A stretch of 64,000 nt of DNA from Blastopirellula marina (GTDB lineage: Bacteria; Planctomycetota; Planctomycetia; Pirellulales; Pirellulaceae), in the NCBI RefSeq assembly GCF_002967715.1, contig NZ_PUIA01000016.1:744001-808000 (forward strand), written 5' to 3'. This document shows, in pieces, positions 56,464-64,000 of the stretch; position 1 is the stretch's first letter, and every line of letters begins with the position of its first letter. A program made the position numbers and the translations under genes. The notes beneath the pieces were generated by a model that was not told the origin of the DNA, ran no database searches, and was given only the letters and a program-made list of their open reading frames with translations.

Positions 56464-57360
56464 ATGATTTGTGCCTGCCGTACGTTCGCGGCTTGTGTTG
56501 CCGCTTGTTTGCTGCTGACGACTTCCCTGCTACAGGCCGAGCAGGAAAAGAAGAGCATCAAGAATATCGAGTTCGCCAAGGTCGACGGCCATAGCTTGAA
56601 GCTCGACCTGTATTTGCCGAAGCAGAAGGACGCACCACTGGTGGTGTACATCCATGGAGGCGGCTGGCATGCTGGCAGTAAAGATGGTTGCCCGATCACG
56701 TGGCTGAACGATCATGGCATCGCGGTGGCCAGTATCTCGTATCGCTTGACCGACAAGGCCACCTTCCCCGCCCAGATTCAAGATTGCAAAGGGGCCGTGC
56801 GTTGGCTGCGGGCACATGCGAAGGAGTATGGTTACTCGGCCGACAAGATCGGCGTCGCTGGCTCAAGTGCCGGTGGTCATTTGGCCGCGCTGATGGGAAC
56901 CTCGGGCGATGTGAAAGAACTGGAAGGGGACGTTGGTGGGAATCTCGAGTACTCGTCGCGCGTCGACGCGGTAGTCGATTACTACGGAGCGACCGACTTC
57001 ATCCTCCGCTCGAAGACGCAGCCGCATCGCGCCAACGAGAAAGGCTCGGTCGTTTACAAACTGCTGGGTGGTGGTGCGAACGAGAAGGTCGACCTCGCCA
57101 AACAGGCCTCGGCCGCGTATCACGTGACGAAAGATGATCCTCCGTTTCTGGTCATCCACGGCGATAAAGACAAAACGGTTCTGCTCGATCAATCACAGCG
57201 GATTCAAGAAGTGTACGGCGAAGCGGGCCTCCCGCTGGAGCTGATCGTCATCCAGGGAGGGGGCCACGGCGGAGCGGAGTTCTACAAAGGGGAGCCTCGC
57301 CAGCGCGCGATCGAGTTCTTCCGGCAGCAATTGATCCATTCCGCGGAAGAGAAGAAGTAG
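56464..57360 (+). CDS. Exported alpha/beta hydrolase (esterase/lipase-like)
   Basis: 298 residues from ATG 56464, preceded by AGGA seven bases upstream. The longer ORF adds 29 residues without a signal. N-terminal signal: TFAACVAACLLLTTSLLQA. The BD-FAE/Aes-type motifs are YIHGGGWHAGSK (oxyanion), GVAGSSAGGHLAALM (nucleophile), IHGDKDKTV (Asp) and GGGHGGAEF (His). Likely secreted carboxylesterase or deacetylase for plant or algal polysaccharides. The next gene starts 35 bases later. Its twin lies at 58856 on the other strand. Confidence 0.88.
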   Translation: MICACRTFAACVAACLLLTTSLLQAEQEKKSIKNIEFAKVDGHSLKLDLYLPKQKDAPLVVYIHGGGWHAGSKDGCPITWLNDHGIAVASISYRLTDKATFPAQIQDCKGAVRWLRAHAKEYGYSADKIGVAGSSAGGHLAALMGTSGDVKELEGDVGGNLEYSSRVDAVVDYYGATDFILRSKTQPHRANEKGSVVYKLLGGGANEKVDLAKQASAAYHVTKDDPPFLVIHGDKDKTVLLDQSQRIQEVYGEAGLPLELIVIQGGGHGGAEFYKGEPRQRAIEFFRQQLIHSAEEKK

Positions 57361-57395
57361 TTGCTTGTCGTCGCATCGCACTTGGAAAGAACCCA

Positions 57396-58859
57396 TTGGC
57401 AACTGTCATTGATCCGCCTTGCTTTACGCCCAATAAAGACTGGCTGAAGCTGAGTCAGGCATTCCAGGGAATGTTCTGGCCGATGTTTTTCATCGGCTTG
57501 GATCTTCACTTTCGCCTGAACTCGGTCAAGTTCAGCCTGTTGCCGGCGGCACTGGGTTGGTTTTGGATGTACAGGGCACTCGGGCCGGTGGCACCGCTTT
57601 CGCCGATGCTGCAATTGCTGCGAAGGTTGGCGTTGTGCCTGATCCTTTTGCAGTTGCCGTATGTCATTCAGTTCGTTGAAACGCCGATCCGTGGGGGCGT
57701 GCGGTTCAACCTGCCGGAACTTCTCTCGATGGATTACTGGACGTGGGGCTGGGGGCAGTGGGCATCGCTGACCACGTTGATGACCGCGTTATATCTGTGG
57801 TGCCTGGCAGGCGTGATCATCAAGCTGGCCGTGTCGAAAGACAACCGCTGGCTCGCTGGCAGAGCCCGGTTTCGGCGCATCCTGTATGTGGTTCCGGTCG
57901 TGTTGATCCCCTGGCTCACGGCGTTGATTCACATTTCGTGGACCTCGTTTGTGAGTGTGTTGATTATATTTGGGCTGGTCGTTGTGGTGGCGGTATTTCT
58001 GTACGCGGCGATGAACTCCCTCGCCGCCAGCTTTTGTCGCCAGCAGGCCTTCGCCGCCAACGGTTTGCCCCCTGACTTTTCCGGGAAGGAGAGCAGTGCT
58101 TTGGAAAACGCATTACGCACGGACGATCCGCAGAAGCCGTTTCGCTTTTCGCTGTGGACGATCATCCTGTTGATGACGGTCATTGGGATGGCTTCGTCCC
58201 AGATCCATTTGATTCGGGCGTCGCAGAAGTCAAGCCAATCGCTGGCAGCAGCTCAGGAAGAGGCTGCGTTTTATCGAGAGCAACTTGAGAAACTCCGCGT
58301 CTATGACCGGGAGCAAGTATTCGTAAAAATGATTCCCAATCGAGAACCTTTGTTATGGGATTGGCGAATCTATGTTCCCCCAGATGGGCTTTTCGAGGTA
58401 AGGGCCAAGTTCAATGATATTCCCCGTGAGGGAATTCCCGAAGGGGAACCAGATCTGGCCGTTCCAATTCCTGGCGGAACGTCGAGTGTCTCACTAAGGA
58501 TCGATGAAGACGGCGGCCAACATGGATCCGCCAAACTCGACGTACTATGGGAAAATGCGCACGGTGGGCAGCGGGTTACGATTAATCGTGGTCAAACAAC
58601 GACCGAAAAGATCAATACAAGATTGTATGCCGACGAACATATGCTGACGGCCGAACAAGAAAGGTTTTACGTCTCTCTCTCGTGGGGCACAACTTCTGAC
58701 ATCGATTGGGATGGTCGCGCTCCTGGCGGAGTCGACAAGCCAATCGTCTTTTTACGATTCATTAATCAAGACAAGTCACCCCCGCCGCAAGGGAACCAAT
58801 CCTCTTCAGGTAAGGGAAACGTTGGCATGGTCCTGTGGATCGAGAAGGTGGGATCTTAG
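57396..58859 (+). CDS. FSL-anchored beta-domain protein, long form
   Basis: 487 residues from TTG 57396, with GGAAAG upstream. The N-terminal half holds about five membrane segments (up to 215). The second half repeats the plan of the protein at 52506: RFSLWTIILLMTVIGMAS, coiled-coil AAAQEEAAFYREQLEKLR, then LLWDWRIYVPPDG and the end GMVLWIEKVGS. Similar planctomycete proteins often carry an extra membrane region before the RFSL-x-T anchor (recollection, not checked). It overlaps the convergent esterase by 4 bases. Function unknown. Confidence 0.72.
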   Translation: MATVIDPPCFTPNKDWLKLSQAFQGMFWPMFFIGLDLHFRLNSVKFSLLPAALGWFWMYRALGPVAPLSPMLQLLRRLALCLILLQLPYVIQFVETPIRGGVRFNLPELLSMDYWTWGWGQWASLTTLMTALYLWCLAGVIIKLAVSKDNRWLAGRARFRRILYVVPVVLIPWLTALIHISWTSFVSVLIIFGLVVVVAVFLYAAMNSLAASFCRQQAFAANGLPPDFSGKESSALENALRTDDPQKPFRFSLWTIILLMTVIGMASSQIHLIRASQKSSQSLAAAQEEAAFYREQLEKLRVYDREQVFVKMIPNREPLLWDWRIYVPPDGLFEVRAKFNDIPREGIPEGEPDLAVPIPGGTSSVSLRIDEDGGQHGSAKLDVLWENAHGGQRVTINRGQTTTEKINTRLYADEHMLTAEQERFYVSLSWGTTSDIDWDGRAPGGVDKPIVFLRFINQDKSPPPQGNQSSSGKGNVGMVLWIEKVGS

Positions 58860-59677
58860 TCGTTCTTCGAGTGCTTGTTGATGAACTGGGTCATCAGCAG
58901 CACGCCGGGCTCGACCATGTTGCCGTGGGTGAAGCCTTGCAGTTCGTACAGCTGCACGTCGGGGTGCTTGGCTGCTTCCAGCATCTTGAAGAGCAGGGCG
59001 TTCTCTTCGTAGCGGAAAGGGAATTCCAGGTTGCGATCGCCGGTGGTCAAGAGCAGCGGCGGCGTATCCGCGCGAACGTGATACAGTGGTGCCAGGTCGT
59101 CGGCGACGCCTGTCTCGCGGCCGATGCCGCGTTCTTTGCGGATGGTGAAGTGCGTCAGCGTTTGACCGCTGTGCGGGATGGCACCGGCCAGGTCGCTGGG
59201 ATCGATTCCGTGCGGCTTGAGCCAACGCTTATCGAGCACGAGCATGCTGGTCAGGTAGCCACCTGCCGAGTGGCCGCTGATGAAGATCTTGCTCGGGTCG
59301 CCGCCGTACTTCTCGATGTTGGCGAAGGTCCAGGCCACGGCCGCGGCGGCATCTTCCAAATAGACGGGAGCTTTCACCTGGGGGCTGTGGCGATAGTTAG
59401 CCGAGACGACCGCGTAGCCGTTATCGAGCAAGTACTTGGGGATCTTCTTGTCGCCAGCTTCCAGGCCGCCACCATGAAACCAGACGACGGTGGCAAACCC
59501 TTTTTTCGCTGGAGTGTGCACATCGAGTCGGCACTGTTTTTGGGCGTAATCGTCGAGCCCTGCTTCGGTGCGATAGGGAATATCGGTTTCCAACTTCGAG
59601 GCCGCATCTTGGGCATGCAGCAGTGTAGGCACCGCGAGAAGTAAAAGCGTGAGAAGCAAGTTCAGGCGAGTCATCAT
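58856..59677 (-). CDS. Exported alpha/beta hydrolase
   Basis: 273 residues from the ATG-ATG pair at 59677/59674; upstream extension overlaps the metallopeptidase end and is rejected. Signal: LNLLLTLLLLAVPTLLHAQ. Motifs are WFHGGGLEAGDK, ISGHSAGGYLTSML (nucleophile), TGDRNLEFP and LQGFTHGNM (His). Same family as the hydrolase at 56464 but only moderately similar. Likely a periplasmic esterase on acylated sugars. It overlaps the long FSL gene by 4 bases, convergent. Confidence 0.87.
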   Translation of the reverse strand: MMTRLNLLLTLLLLAVPTLLHAQDAASKLETDIPYRTEAGLDDYAQKQCRLDVHTPAKKGFATVVWFHGGGLEAGDKKIPKYLLDNGYAVVSANYRHSPQVKAPVYLEDAAAAVAWTFANIEKYGGDPSKIFISGHSAGGYLTSMLVLDKRWLKPHGIDPSDLAGAIPHSGQTLTHFTIRKERGIGRETGVADDLAPLYHVRADTPPLLLTTGDRNLEFPFRYEENALLFKMLEAAKHPDVQLYELQGFTHGNMVEPGVLLMTQFINKHSKND

Positions 59678-59748
59678 GATGTCGTTCGGTGGTAGGTGTC
59701 GAGCAAAACGGGGTGAATCTCTATGGTAACACAAGCAGGCCGTGCGTG

Positions 59749-60615
59749 CTAAAGCTGGTTGTAGGGGAGGCTGAAGGTATCTCCCTGATCCATGTCGCCG
59801 GTCTGAAGACCTTTGTAGAACCACTTGGCCCGCTGCTTGGACGTACCGTGGGTGAAGGACTCGGGCACGACGAACCCGCGTGATTGTTTTTGCAGGCGAT
59901 CGTCGCCGATGGCGGTCGCCGCGTTCAAGGCTTCTTCGATGTCTCCTTCTTCCAGGATGTTCCAGTTTTGCTGGGCATGATGGGCCCAGACGCCGGCCAG
60001 GAAGTCAGCCTGAAGTTCCTGCCGCACGGAAAGCTCGTTGGCTTTTTCCTCGCTGACCCGCGTTCGCCGGCGATGGACTTCCTCGCTGATGCCCAACAGG
60101 TTCTGCACGTGGTGGCCCACTTCGTGGGCGATGACATAGGCCTGGGCGAAGTCGCCACCGGCACCGAGGCTGTCGTTCATCTCGTCGAAGAAGCTGAGGT
60201 CGATGTATACCTTCTGATCCAAGGGGCAGTAGAAGGGGCCGGTGGCGGCTTGCTGAAAGCCACACGCCGACTGAACGGTACCGCGAAACATGACCAGCGT
60301 GGGGTCTTCGTACCGCTTGCCAACCTCTTGAAACTGCTGGCTCCAGACATCCTCGGTGTCGGCCAGCACGACTGAGACGAACTCGGCTCGCTCGTCATCT
60401 TGGGGATTGACGGCCGCCGGAGCACCACCACCACCGCCCCCTGGCTGCGGAGCCGGCAGCCCACGCAAGATCGCCAGGGGATCGCCCCCGAGCAACCATA
60501 CCAGCAGCATGATGAGCAGAATTCCTAAGATACTTCCGCCGCCGGCCATTGCCGGTCCTCGGGAAGATCGCCGATCCTCAACGTTCTCGCTGCCGCGTCG
60601 TCCTCGCCATCGCAT
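59749..60615 (-). CDS. YpfJ-type neutral zinc metallopeptidase
   Basis: 288 residues. N-terminal RWRGRRGSENVEDRRSSRG, then one membrane segment (ILGILLIMLLVWLLGG), then the peptidase domain. It contains SACGFQQAATGPFYCPLDQK and YVIAHEVGHHVQNLLG, with HEVGHH as the zinc site. QELQADFLAGVWAHHA gives the third ligand. The family is an inner-membrane anchored predicted metallopeptidase, role unknown. AGGAGA precedes the ATG. Confidence 0.93.
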   Translation of the reverse strand: MRWRGRRGSENVEDRRSSRGPAMAGGGSILGILLIMLLVWLLGGDPLAILRGLPAPQPGGGGGGAPAAVNPQDDERAEFVSVVLADTEDVWSQQFQEVGKRYEDPTLVMFRGTVQSACGFQQAATGPFYCPLDQKVYIDLSFFDEMNDSLGAGGDFAQAYVIAHEVGHHVQNLLGISEEVHRRRTRVSEEKANELSVRQELQADFLAGVWAHHAQQNWNILEEGDIEEALNAATAIGDDRLQKQSRGFVVPESFTHGTSKQRAKWFYKGLQTGDMDQGDTFSLPYNQL

Positions 60616-61016
60616 GCTTCAATCTCCTGAGCATTTCTGCATCCCCAATATTCCCCGCTGGCAGTCCAGGTGCCTGCCATTGATTGTCCCTTAGCGGAAG
60701 AGCAAATGGGACACCAAAACGCTGAAATTCAGAAAAGCTTTGCCAAACGAAGTTGGGGTGATCGCCGCATCATTACACGCCGCTTTGATCGCAATTTTGA
60801 CATGAATTGCTTCGTAAAATGATGTGAACGCTCGGTGGTGCCCCGCAAGTGAAGAATGTTATTCGGAAAATGTTGCATCCCTTTTTCAATGTGGAAGCAA
60901 CTTGATATAAACCTATCATCTTCGCGATGAGTATTATCAGCGAGGAGCACTCTATTCATCTTCTTTTCTAATGCGACGGGGCAGACGCAGCAGGCGATAT
61001 TCTAGGAGTATGCGCT
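60616..61016. other. Intergenic with nested inverted repeats and promoter
   Basis: 401 bases without a gene. It contains nested inverted repeats (outer CATCATT at 60768-60774 and AATGATG at 60818-60824, inner GCAATT at 60791-60796 and AATTGC at 60805-60810) and the promoter-like pair at 60883-60911. Nothing else recognised. Confidence 0.5.
60883..60911 (+). promoter_or_regulatory. Promoter-like sequence before lipoprotein gene
   Basis: TTTTCA (4 of 6), 17-base spacer, TATAAA (5 of 6). About 106 bases before the ATG at 61017. Confidence 0.4.
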
Positions 61017-61454
61017 ATGGTTAACTGCAGAGGGAAATGCCGCAGTCAATGTGTTATTTCGTGCGTAATTCTTTTGGTCGCGGGCGGGGCCATGTCGATT
61101 TCCGGCTGTACCCGAGCAAGCTTTGAACCGCGGTATCAAGTATCCGGAACGGTAACTTACGACGGAAAGCCGGTACCGTCGGGGCTGGTTAAGTTTCAGC
61201 CCGATGTCGAAAAGGGAGGCTACGGCCCCGGTGGCTACGCGCCGATCAAAGATGGCGAGTTTTGCACCGCAGAAGGCATTTGTGCCGGGCCGGTCAAGGT
61301 CTCGATCTGCGGCTTCGACGGGATTCCTCTCGAGGTCGTCAACGAAGATGGCAAGACGGTGATGGAGGAAACGAACCTCTTCAAAGAGTATCCGACTCTG
61401 GCCGAAATCAAGCACGCGAACACGGTCATCGATTTCGCCGTTCCCGAGTTGTAG
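61017..61454 (+). CDS. Lipoprotein, carboxypeptidase-regulatory-like domain
   Basis: 145 residues. Signal with a lipobox (VILLVAGGAMSISGC, Cys31). The mature part starts YQVSGTVTYDGKPVPSGLVK, the beta-sandwich pattern of transthyretin-like/CarboxypepD_reg-like lipoproteins common in planctomycetes. A tail follows: EDGKTVMEETNLFKEYPTLAE and HANTVIDFAVPEL. AGGAG precedes the ATG. Likely anchored in the outer or inner membrane, function unknown. Confidence 0.82.
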   Translation: MVNCRGKCRSQCVISCVILLVAGGAMSISGCTRASFEPRYQVSGTVTYDGKPVPSGLVKFQPDVEKGGYGPGGYAPIKDGEFCTAEGICAGPVKVSICGFDGIPLEVVNEDGKTVMEETNLFKEYPTLAEIKHANTVIDFAVPEL

Positions 61455-61521
61455 GCACTACGAACCAGGACGCCGGGCAGGGCTCGGCGTGCTGGCTTAA
61501 CCCAATGCAGCAGTGCAGCGG

Positions 61522-62220
61522 CTAAGGGGTGGTGGCCTTGGCTGGGTTGAAGTTGGGGACGAAGTTATTCCAACTGTTGAAGTCCCAGATACACAGCCGT
61601 CCCTCGTCCGAGAATACGTCGCGGTTGCCACCAAAGAGCCATTTCGGCGGCGTACCAGATCGGACGTATGAAACCTGGGCCACGATCGCTCCGATGTAGC
61701 AGCTTGAGGAAGGATCGTTTTGGTCTAAGCCGTACCATTTGCGTTTCAAGACGTTACAGCGTTCCGAACTAGGGCGAAAGTTTCCCTGCACGATATTCAC
61801 CTTGCCGGGGCTGACCGAGGTCACCACTTGGACGTGGCCGCCTCCGGCGTACAAGATGATCAGGTCCCCTGGCTTGGCCAAAGGAAGGCTCACGTTGGCG
61901 TTACCCTTCTGGGCTCCTTTCACCATCACGACGGTATTGTAGGTCAGAAGATCGCTGGCCCCGGTCGATGGAAGCACCGCATCCAGGTAGGCCGCTTTCG
62001 AGTTGTACTTGGCCGGATCGAGGCCCTGCGGATTGGAGTTATTGCCGAAGAAGACCGGTAGCCCGTGCTGCTCGGCAAAGTCGACCACCATGCGAATCGA
62101 AAGATCTTCGCAGGTCGAACGCAGGTTGCCTGCCCGGTGGGGGCCATTGGTGCCCGCGTAATTGCGGTAGGTTTGAATGGTGTTGGCAGTCCACGCATTT
62201 TTTACGGTCCAGGCCGGCAT
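61522..62220 (-). CDS. CHAP/NlpC-like putative amidase
   Basis: 232 residues from ATG 62220, with GGAGG eight bases upstream. The layout suggests a papain-like amidase: Cys in LRSTCEDLSIRMVVDFAEQH, His in PGDLIILYAGGGHVQVVTS and Asn in VNIVQGNFRP. The C-terminal part (KWYGLDQNDPSSSCYIGAIV and KWLFGGNRDVFSDEGRLCIW) has no known match. No export signal is evident. A peptidoglycan or peptide amidase role is possible, though not proved by sequence. Confidence 0.52.
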   Translation of the reverse strand: MPAWTVKNAWTANTIQTYRNYAGTNGPHRAGNLRSTCEDLSIRMVVDFAEQHGLPVFFGNNSNPQGLDPAKYNSKAAYLDAVLPSTGASDLLTYNTVVMVKGAQKGNANVSLPLAKPGDLIILYAGGGHVQVVTSVSPGKVNIVQGNFRPSSERCNVLKRKWYGLDQNDPSSSCYIGAIVAQVSYVRSGTPPKWLFGGNRDVFSDEGRLCIWDFNSWNNFVPNFNPAKATTP

Positions 62221-62251
62221 TGCTGTTCCCTCCCCGATAAGATTTGTGCGT

Positions 62252-62288
62252 AAGAAAAGCGACAGACGCCGCGCAGAGCCTGGCGTCT
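62252..62288 (-). terminator. Likely terminator of xylR-type gene
   Basis: AGACGCC (62264-62270) pairs with GGCGTCT (62282-62288). On the minus strand it is followed by GTCGCTTTTCTT. Weak stem, T-rich tail. Confidence 0.5.
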
Positions 62289-62379
62289 TCCCGATTAACG
62301 ACACATTTCGGAGAGGGTTGCCACAATTCTGAGAGATTGTGGCTGGAATACATTCGACCAGCGGGAATCCCGAGACGGA

Positions 62380-63576
62380 CTATTCCCCCTCGGATTTCGA
62401 ATGACGCTGCTGTTTGCGGTATTGGCTGGGGGTGACGTTCAATTCGTCACGCAGCAGCTTGTTCAAATACGAATAATGGCTGTAGCCCACCATCGCCGCG
62501 ATTCGCTGCGTCGAAAGATTGGTCGATTCGAGCAAGTGTTTGACCCGTTCCAGGCGAACCTCGCGGATGACTTCCCCCATCGAGCGTCCGATCTGTTTTT
62601 TGAATTCGATCTCGAGCGTGCGAATCGGAATTCGGACGTAGCTGGAAACATCCTTCAGGCGAATACCGTCGCAGGCATGCTCGCGAATGTAGCTCACAGC
62701 CCGGTCGATATCGGTCACGGCGGCCCGCTTCCAGCCGGTGGTCGAGCGCCGGACAGAAACCTGCTCGACTGGGATCTCGAAGACCGTTTCCTTGGGTGGG
62801 TTCCCCAGGATCATCGAGTGCAGCAGCGACGCACAGCGGTAGCCAATTTCTACGCCGGGTGTGTGCACGCTGGATAGGGGCGGATCGGTCATCCGAGCCC
62901 GTTCCGAGTCTCCCACCCCCAGCACGCCGACTTCATCGGGAATCGAGAGTCCCATGTCGAGGGCGATCTTGGCGACAAACTCGGCCACGGCATCATTCAG
63001 AGCGACAATCGCCAGGGGCTTGGGGGACTTCTCCAGCAGCTGCTGGATCTTCTCGACAGTCGACTCGGAAATCTCCTTGTCTTCTTCGACCGTATCGACC
63101 GGAATCTCCTTGAGCGCCACGGCTTTAAGCTTGATGCCCCGCTTGGTGAGTTCGTCGGCCAGCCCGTCGCGACGTCGCTTCGATCCGTCTGACTTCTGAT
63201 ATCCCACGAACGCGATGTGCTCGAAGCCCGCTTCCGTTAAGTGGGCCGCGGCCAGGCGCCCAACCGAATGGACATCGGTGAAGACCGAGACGAAGCCGGA
63301 GTCGATCAAGTCGCCACTGGCCAACACCACCGGGACTTTGCCGCGTTTGAGCCAAGTGGTGATACCAGCGTTGCGGCCAGCAGAAACAATGGCTCCATCG
63401 ACCTTGCCAGTCCACGGAGGATTGCCGATCAGGTTGGGGTCGTTGCTGGAAAAGCGGAAGTCGCGAACTTGAATGTTGGGATATTCTTCGACGTAGTTGA
63501 GCAGCCCTTGCAGCACGCGTCGCGAATGCTCGGTCCAAGAAGCGGAATGGATGCCGATCGTTATTTTTTCACTCAT
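62380..63576 (-). CDS. XylR-family regulator (LacI-type sensor, AraC HTH)
   Basis: 398 residues. The N-terminal sugar-binding domain (about 1-280) begins ITIGIHSASWTEHSRRVLQG and contains VDGAIVSAGR, FVSVFTDVHSVGRLAAAHL and GVLGVGDSERARMTDPPLSS. The C-terminal AraC-type domain (about 290-390) has IRLKDVSSYVRIPIRTLEIE and AAMVGYSHYSYLNKLL. XylR regulators sense xylose or other sugars and activate catabolic genes. The gene at 63858, divergent with a 281-base gap, is a likely target. Confidence 0.93.
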   Translation of the reverse strand: MSEKITIGIHSASWTEHSRRVLQGLLNYVEEYPNIQVRDFRFSSNDPNLIGNPPWTGKVDGAIVSAGRNAGITTWLKRGKVPVVLASGDLIDSGFVSVFTDVHSVGRLAAAHLTEAGFEHIAFVGYQKSDGSKRRRDGLADELTKRGIKLKAVALKEIPVDTVEEDKEISESTVEKIQQLLEKSPKPLAIVALNDAVAEFVAKIALDMGLSIPDEVGVLGVGDSERARMTDPPLSSVHTPGVEIGYRCASLLHSMILGNPPKETVFEIPVEQVSVRRSTTGWKRAAVTDIDRAVSYIREHACDGIRLKDVSSYVRIPIRTLEIEFKKQIGRSMGEVIREVRLERVKHLLESTNLSTQRIAAMVGYSHYSYLNKLLRDELNVTPSQYRKQQRHSKSEGE

Positions 63577-63857
63577 ATGCGTCCAGGAGGTCAGGTTGGC
63601 CCGTCAAGGGAGAGGACGTCGACGTGCGCGATCTTGTATGGTGTATTGCGCAAGGTTTTACGTGCAAACGGTCGTTTTGGCAATAGTCCAGGGGGTGGCT
63701 GACGAACAAGAAAATGCCGCATTTCGCAGAAAAAGGTGGCAGATATGGCCCGCGATAGTCGGTATGCTGGATGTCGTATGTGTGCTTGATATTGGTATTT
63801 ACGCTGATTGTCCCCCGGCTCTTTCAGGTGCCGTGGTGGGGCGGAAAGAATTCTCTC

Positions 63858-64000
63858 ATGCTCCGAAATTTTTCGTTTCTGTTAGCCGTCTTAATGTGTC
63901 TTTTTGCGCAGGGACGAGCCGTTGCCGAGCCGTTTCAGTGGGCTTCTCCCTTCGGCGATCACATGATTCTGCAGCGCGATATGCCGATTCGGGTCTGGGG
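63858..64000 (+). CDS. Sialate O-acetylesterase, 5' part only
   Basis: A partial gene cut by the window end; 47 residues visible. Signal: MLRNFSFLLAVLMCLFAQG. The mature part EPFQWASPFGDHMILQRDMP followed by IRVWG is the typical start of sialate O-acetylesterases (SGNH-type, L-x-DHMVLQRD-x-P-I-x-VWG). The enzyme removes O-acetyl groups from sialic acid or from xylan-like polysaccharides. It is divergent from the XylR-type regulator. The ribosome-binding site (GCGGAAAG) is weak. Confidence 0.82.
   Translation, partial: MLRNFSFLLAVLMCLFAQGRAVAEPFQWASPFGDHMILQRDMPIRVW

Overview
The window looks like chromosomal DNA of a planctomycete, most likely a marine Pirellulales member of the Blastopirellula/Bremerella type. 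The support is: two sulfatases, one fused to a gluconolactonase-like propeller; a 1235-residue SecA with large insertions; many polytopic proteins that open with an NPF-x-SP-like motif; LPS-type Kdo transferase (waaA); an FHA-GAF-sigma-54 activator; XylR-type regulation; and moderately high GC. This placement is inference from gene content. No rRNA or tRNA was recognised.

Layout. 0-3.5 kb: small envelope proteins, a DUF971 protein and a PaaK-like CoA ligase. 3.6-12.3 kb: an MFS transporter, then a minus-strand block of nucleotide-sugar and housekeeping genes (UDPGP-type uridylyltransferase, mannose-1-phosphate guanylyltransferase, ruvX, metK, waaA). 12.4-16.1 kb: secA. 16.5-24.8 kb: an MBL hydrolase, a GNAT protein, an MddA-like thiol methyltransferase divergent from a TetR regulator with tandem operator-like repeats, a hydrolase/permuted NlpC-P60 pair, mscL with a zinc ribbon, two paralogous small membrane proteins, and a PIG-L deacetylase next to a NagB-like protein. 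25-36.7 kb: Prc-type protease divergent from an FHA/sigma-54 activator, YheT hydrolase, PQQ-propeller protein, and a pair of HtrA-like proteins of which one has lost its catalytic residues and carries a PDZ domain inside the protease fold.

36.7-44.4 kb holds four minus-strand paralogous membrane proteins sharing PGHW, W-K/R-x3-W/V-L and RDxxH-W/Y-LG motifs, interleaved with a sulfatase, a TPR protein, a candidate 40-residue membrane peptide and a strongly structured, terminator-ended candidate non-coding RNA. 44.6-48 kb: argG, small hypotheticals and a dense island of five kinds of intergenic repeat, one of which forms the C-terminus of an ORF. 48-64 kb: a sulfatase-SMP-30 fusion, DUF1232, amidohydrolase, two paralogous FSL-anchored proteins, a second copy of the large composite palindrome, a phytanoyl-CoA-dioxygenase-like enzyme, RDD protein, small tyrosine phosphatase, YHYH protein, two secreted esterases, YpfJ-type metallopeptidase, a lipoprotein, a CHAP/NlpC-like protein, and a XylR regulator divergent from a sialate O-acetylesterase that runs off the window end.

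The genes are mostly envelope-directed: cell-surface sugar activation, secretion and periplasmic quality control, secreted polysaccharide-modifying enzymes, and many unassigned membrane proteins. The best candidates for something undescribed are the PGHW membrane family with its NPF-like N-terminal tag, the pseudoprotease with a nested PDZ, the Sm-like insertion in SecA, the composite palindromic repeats, and the structured RNA near 40.1-40.3 kb.
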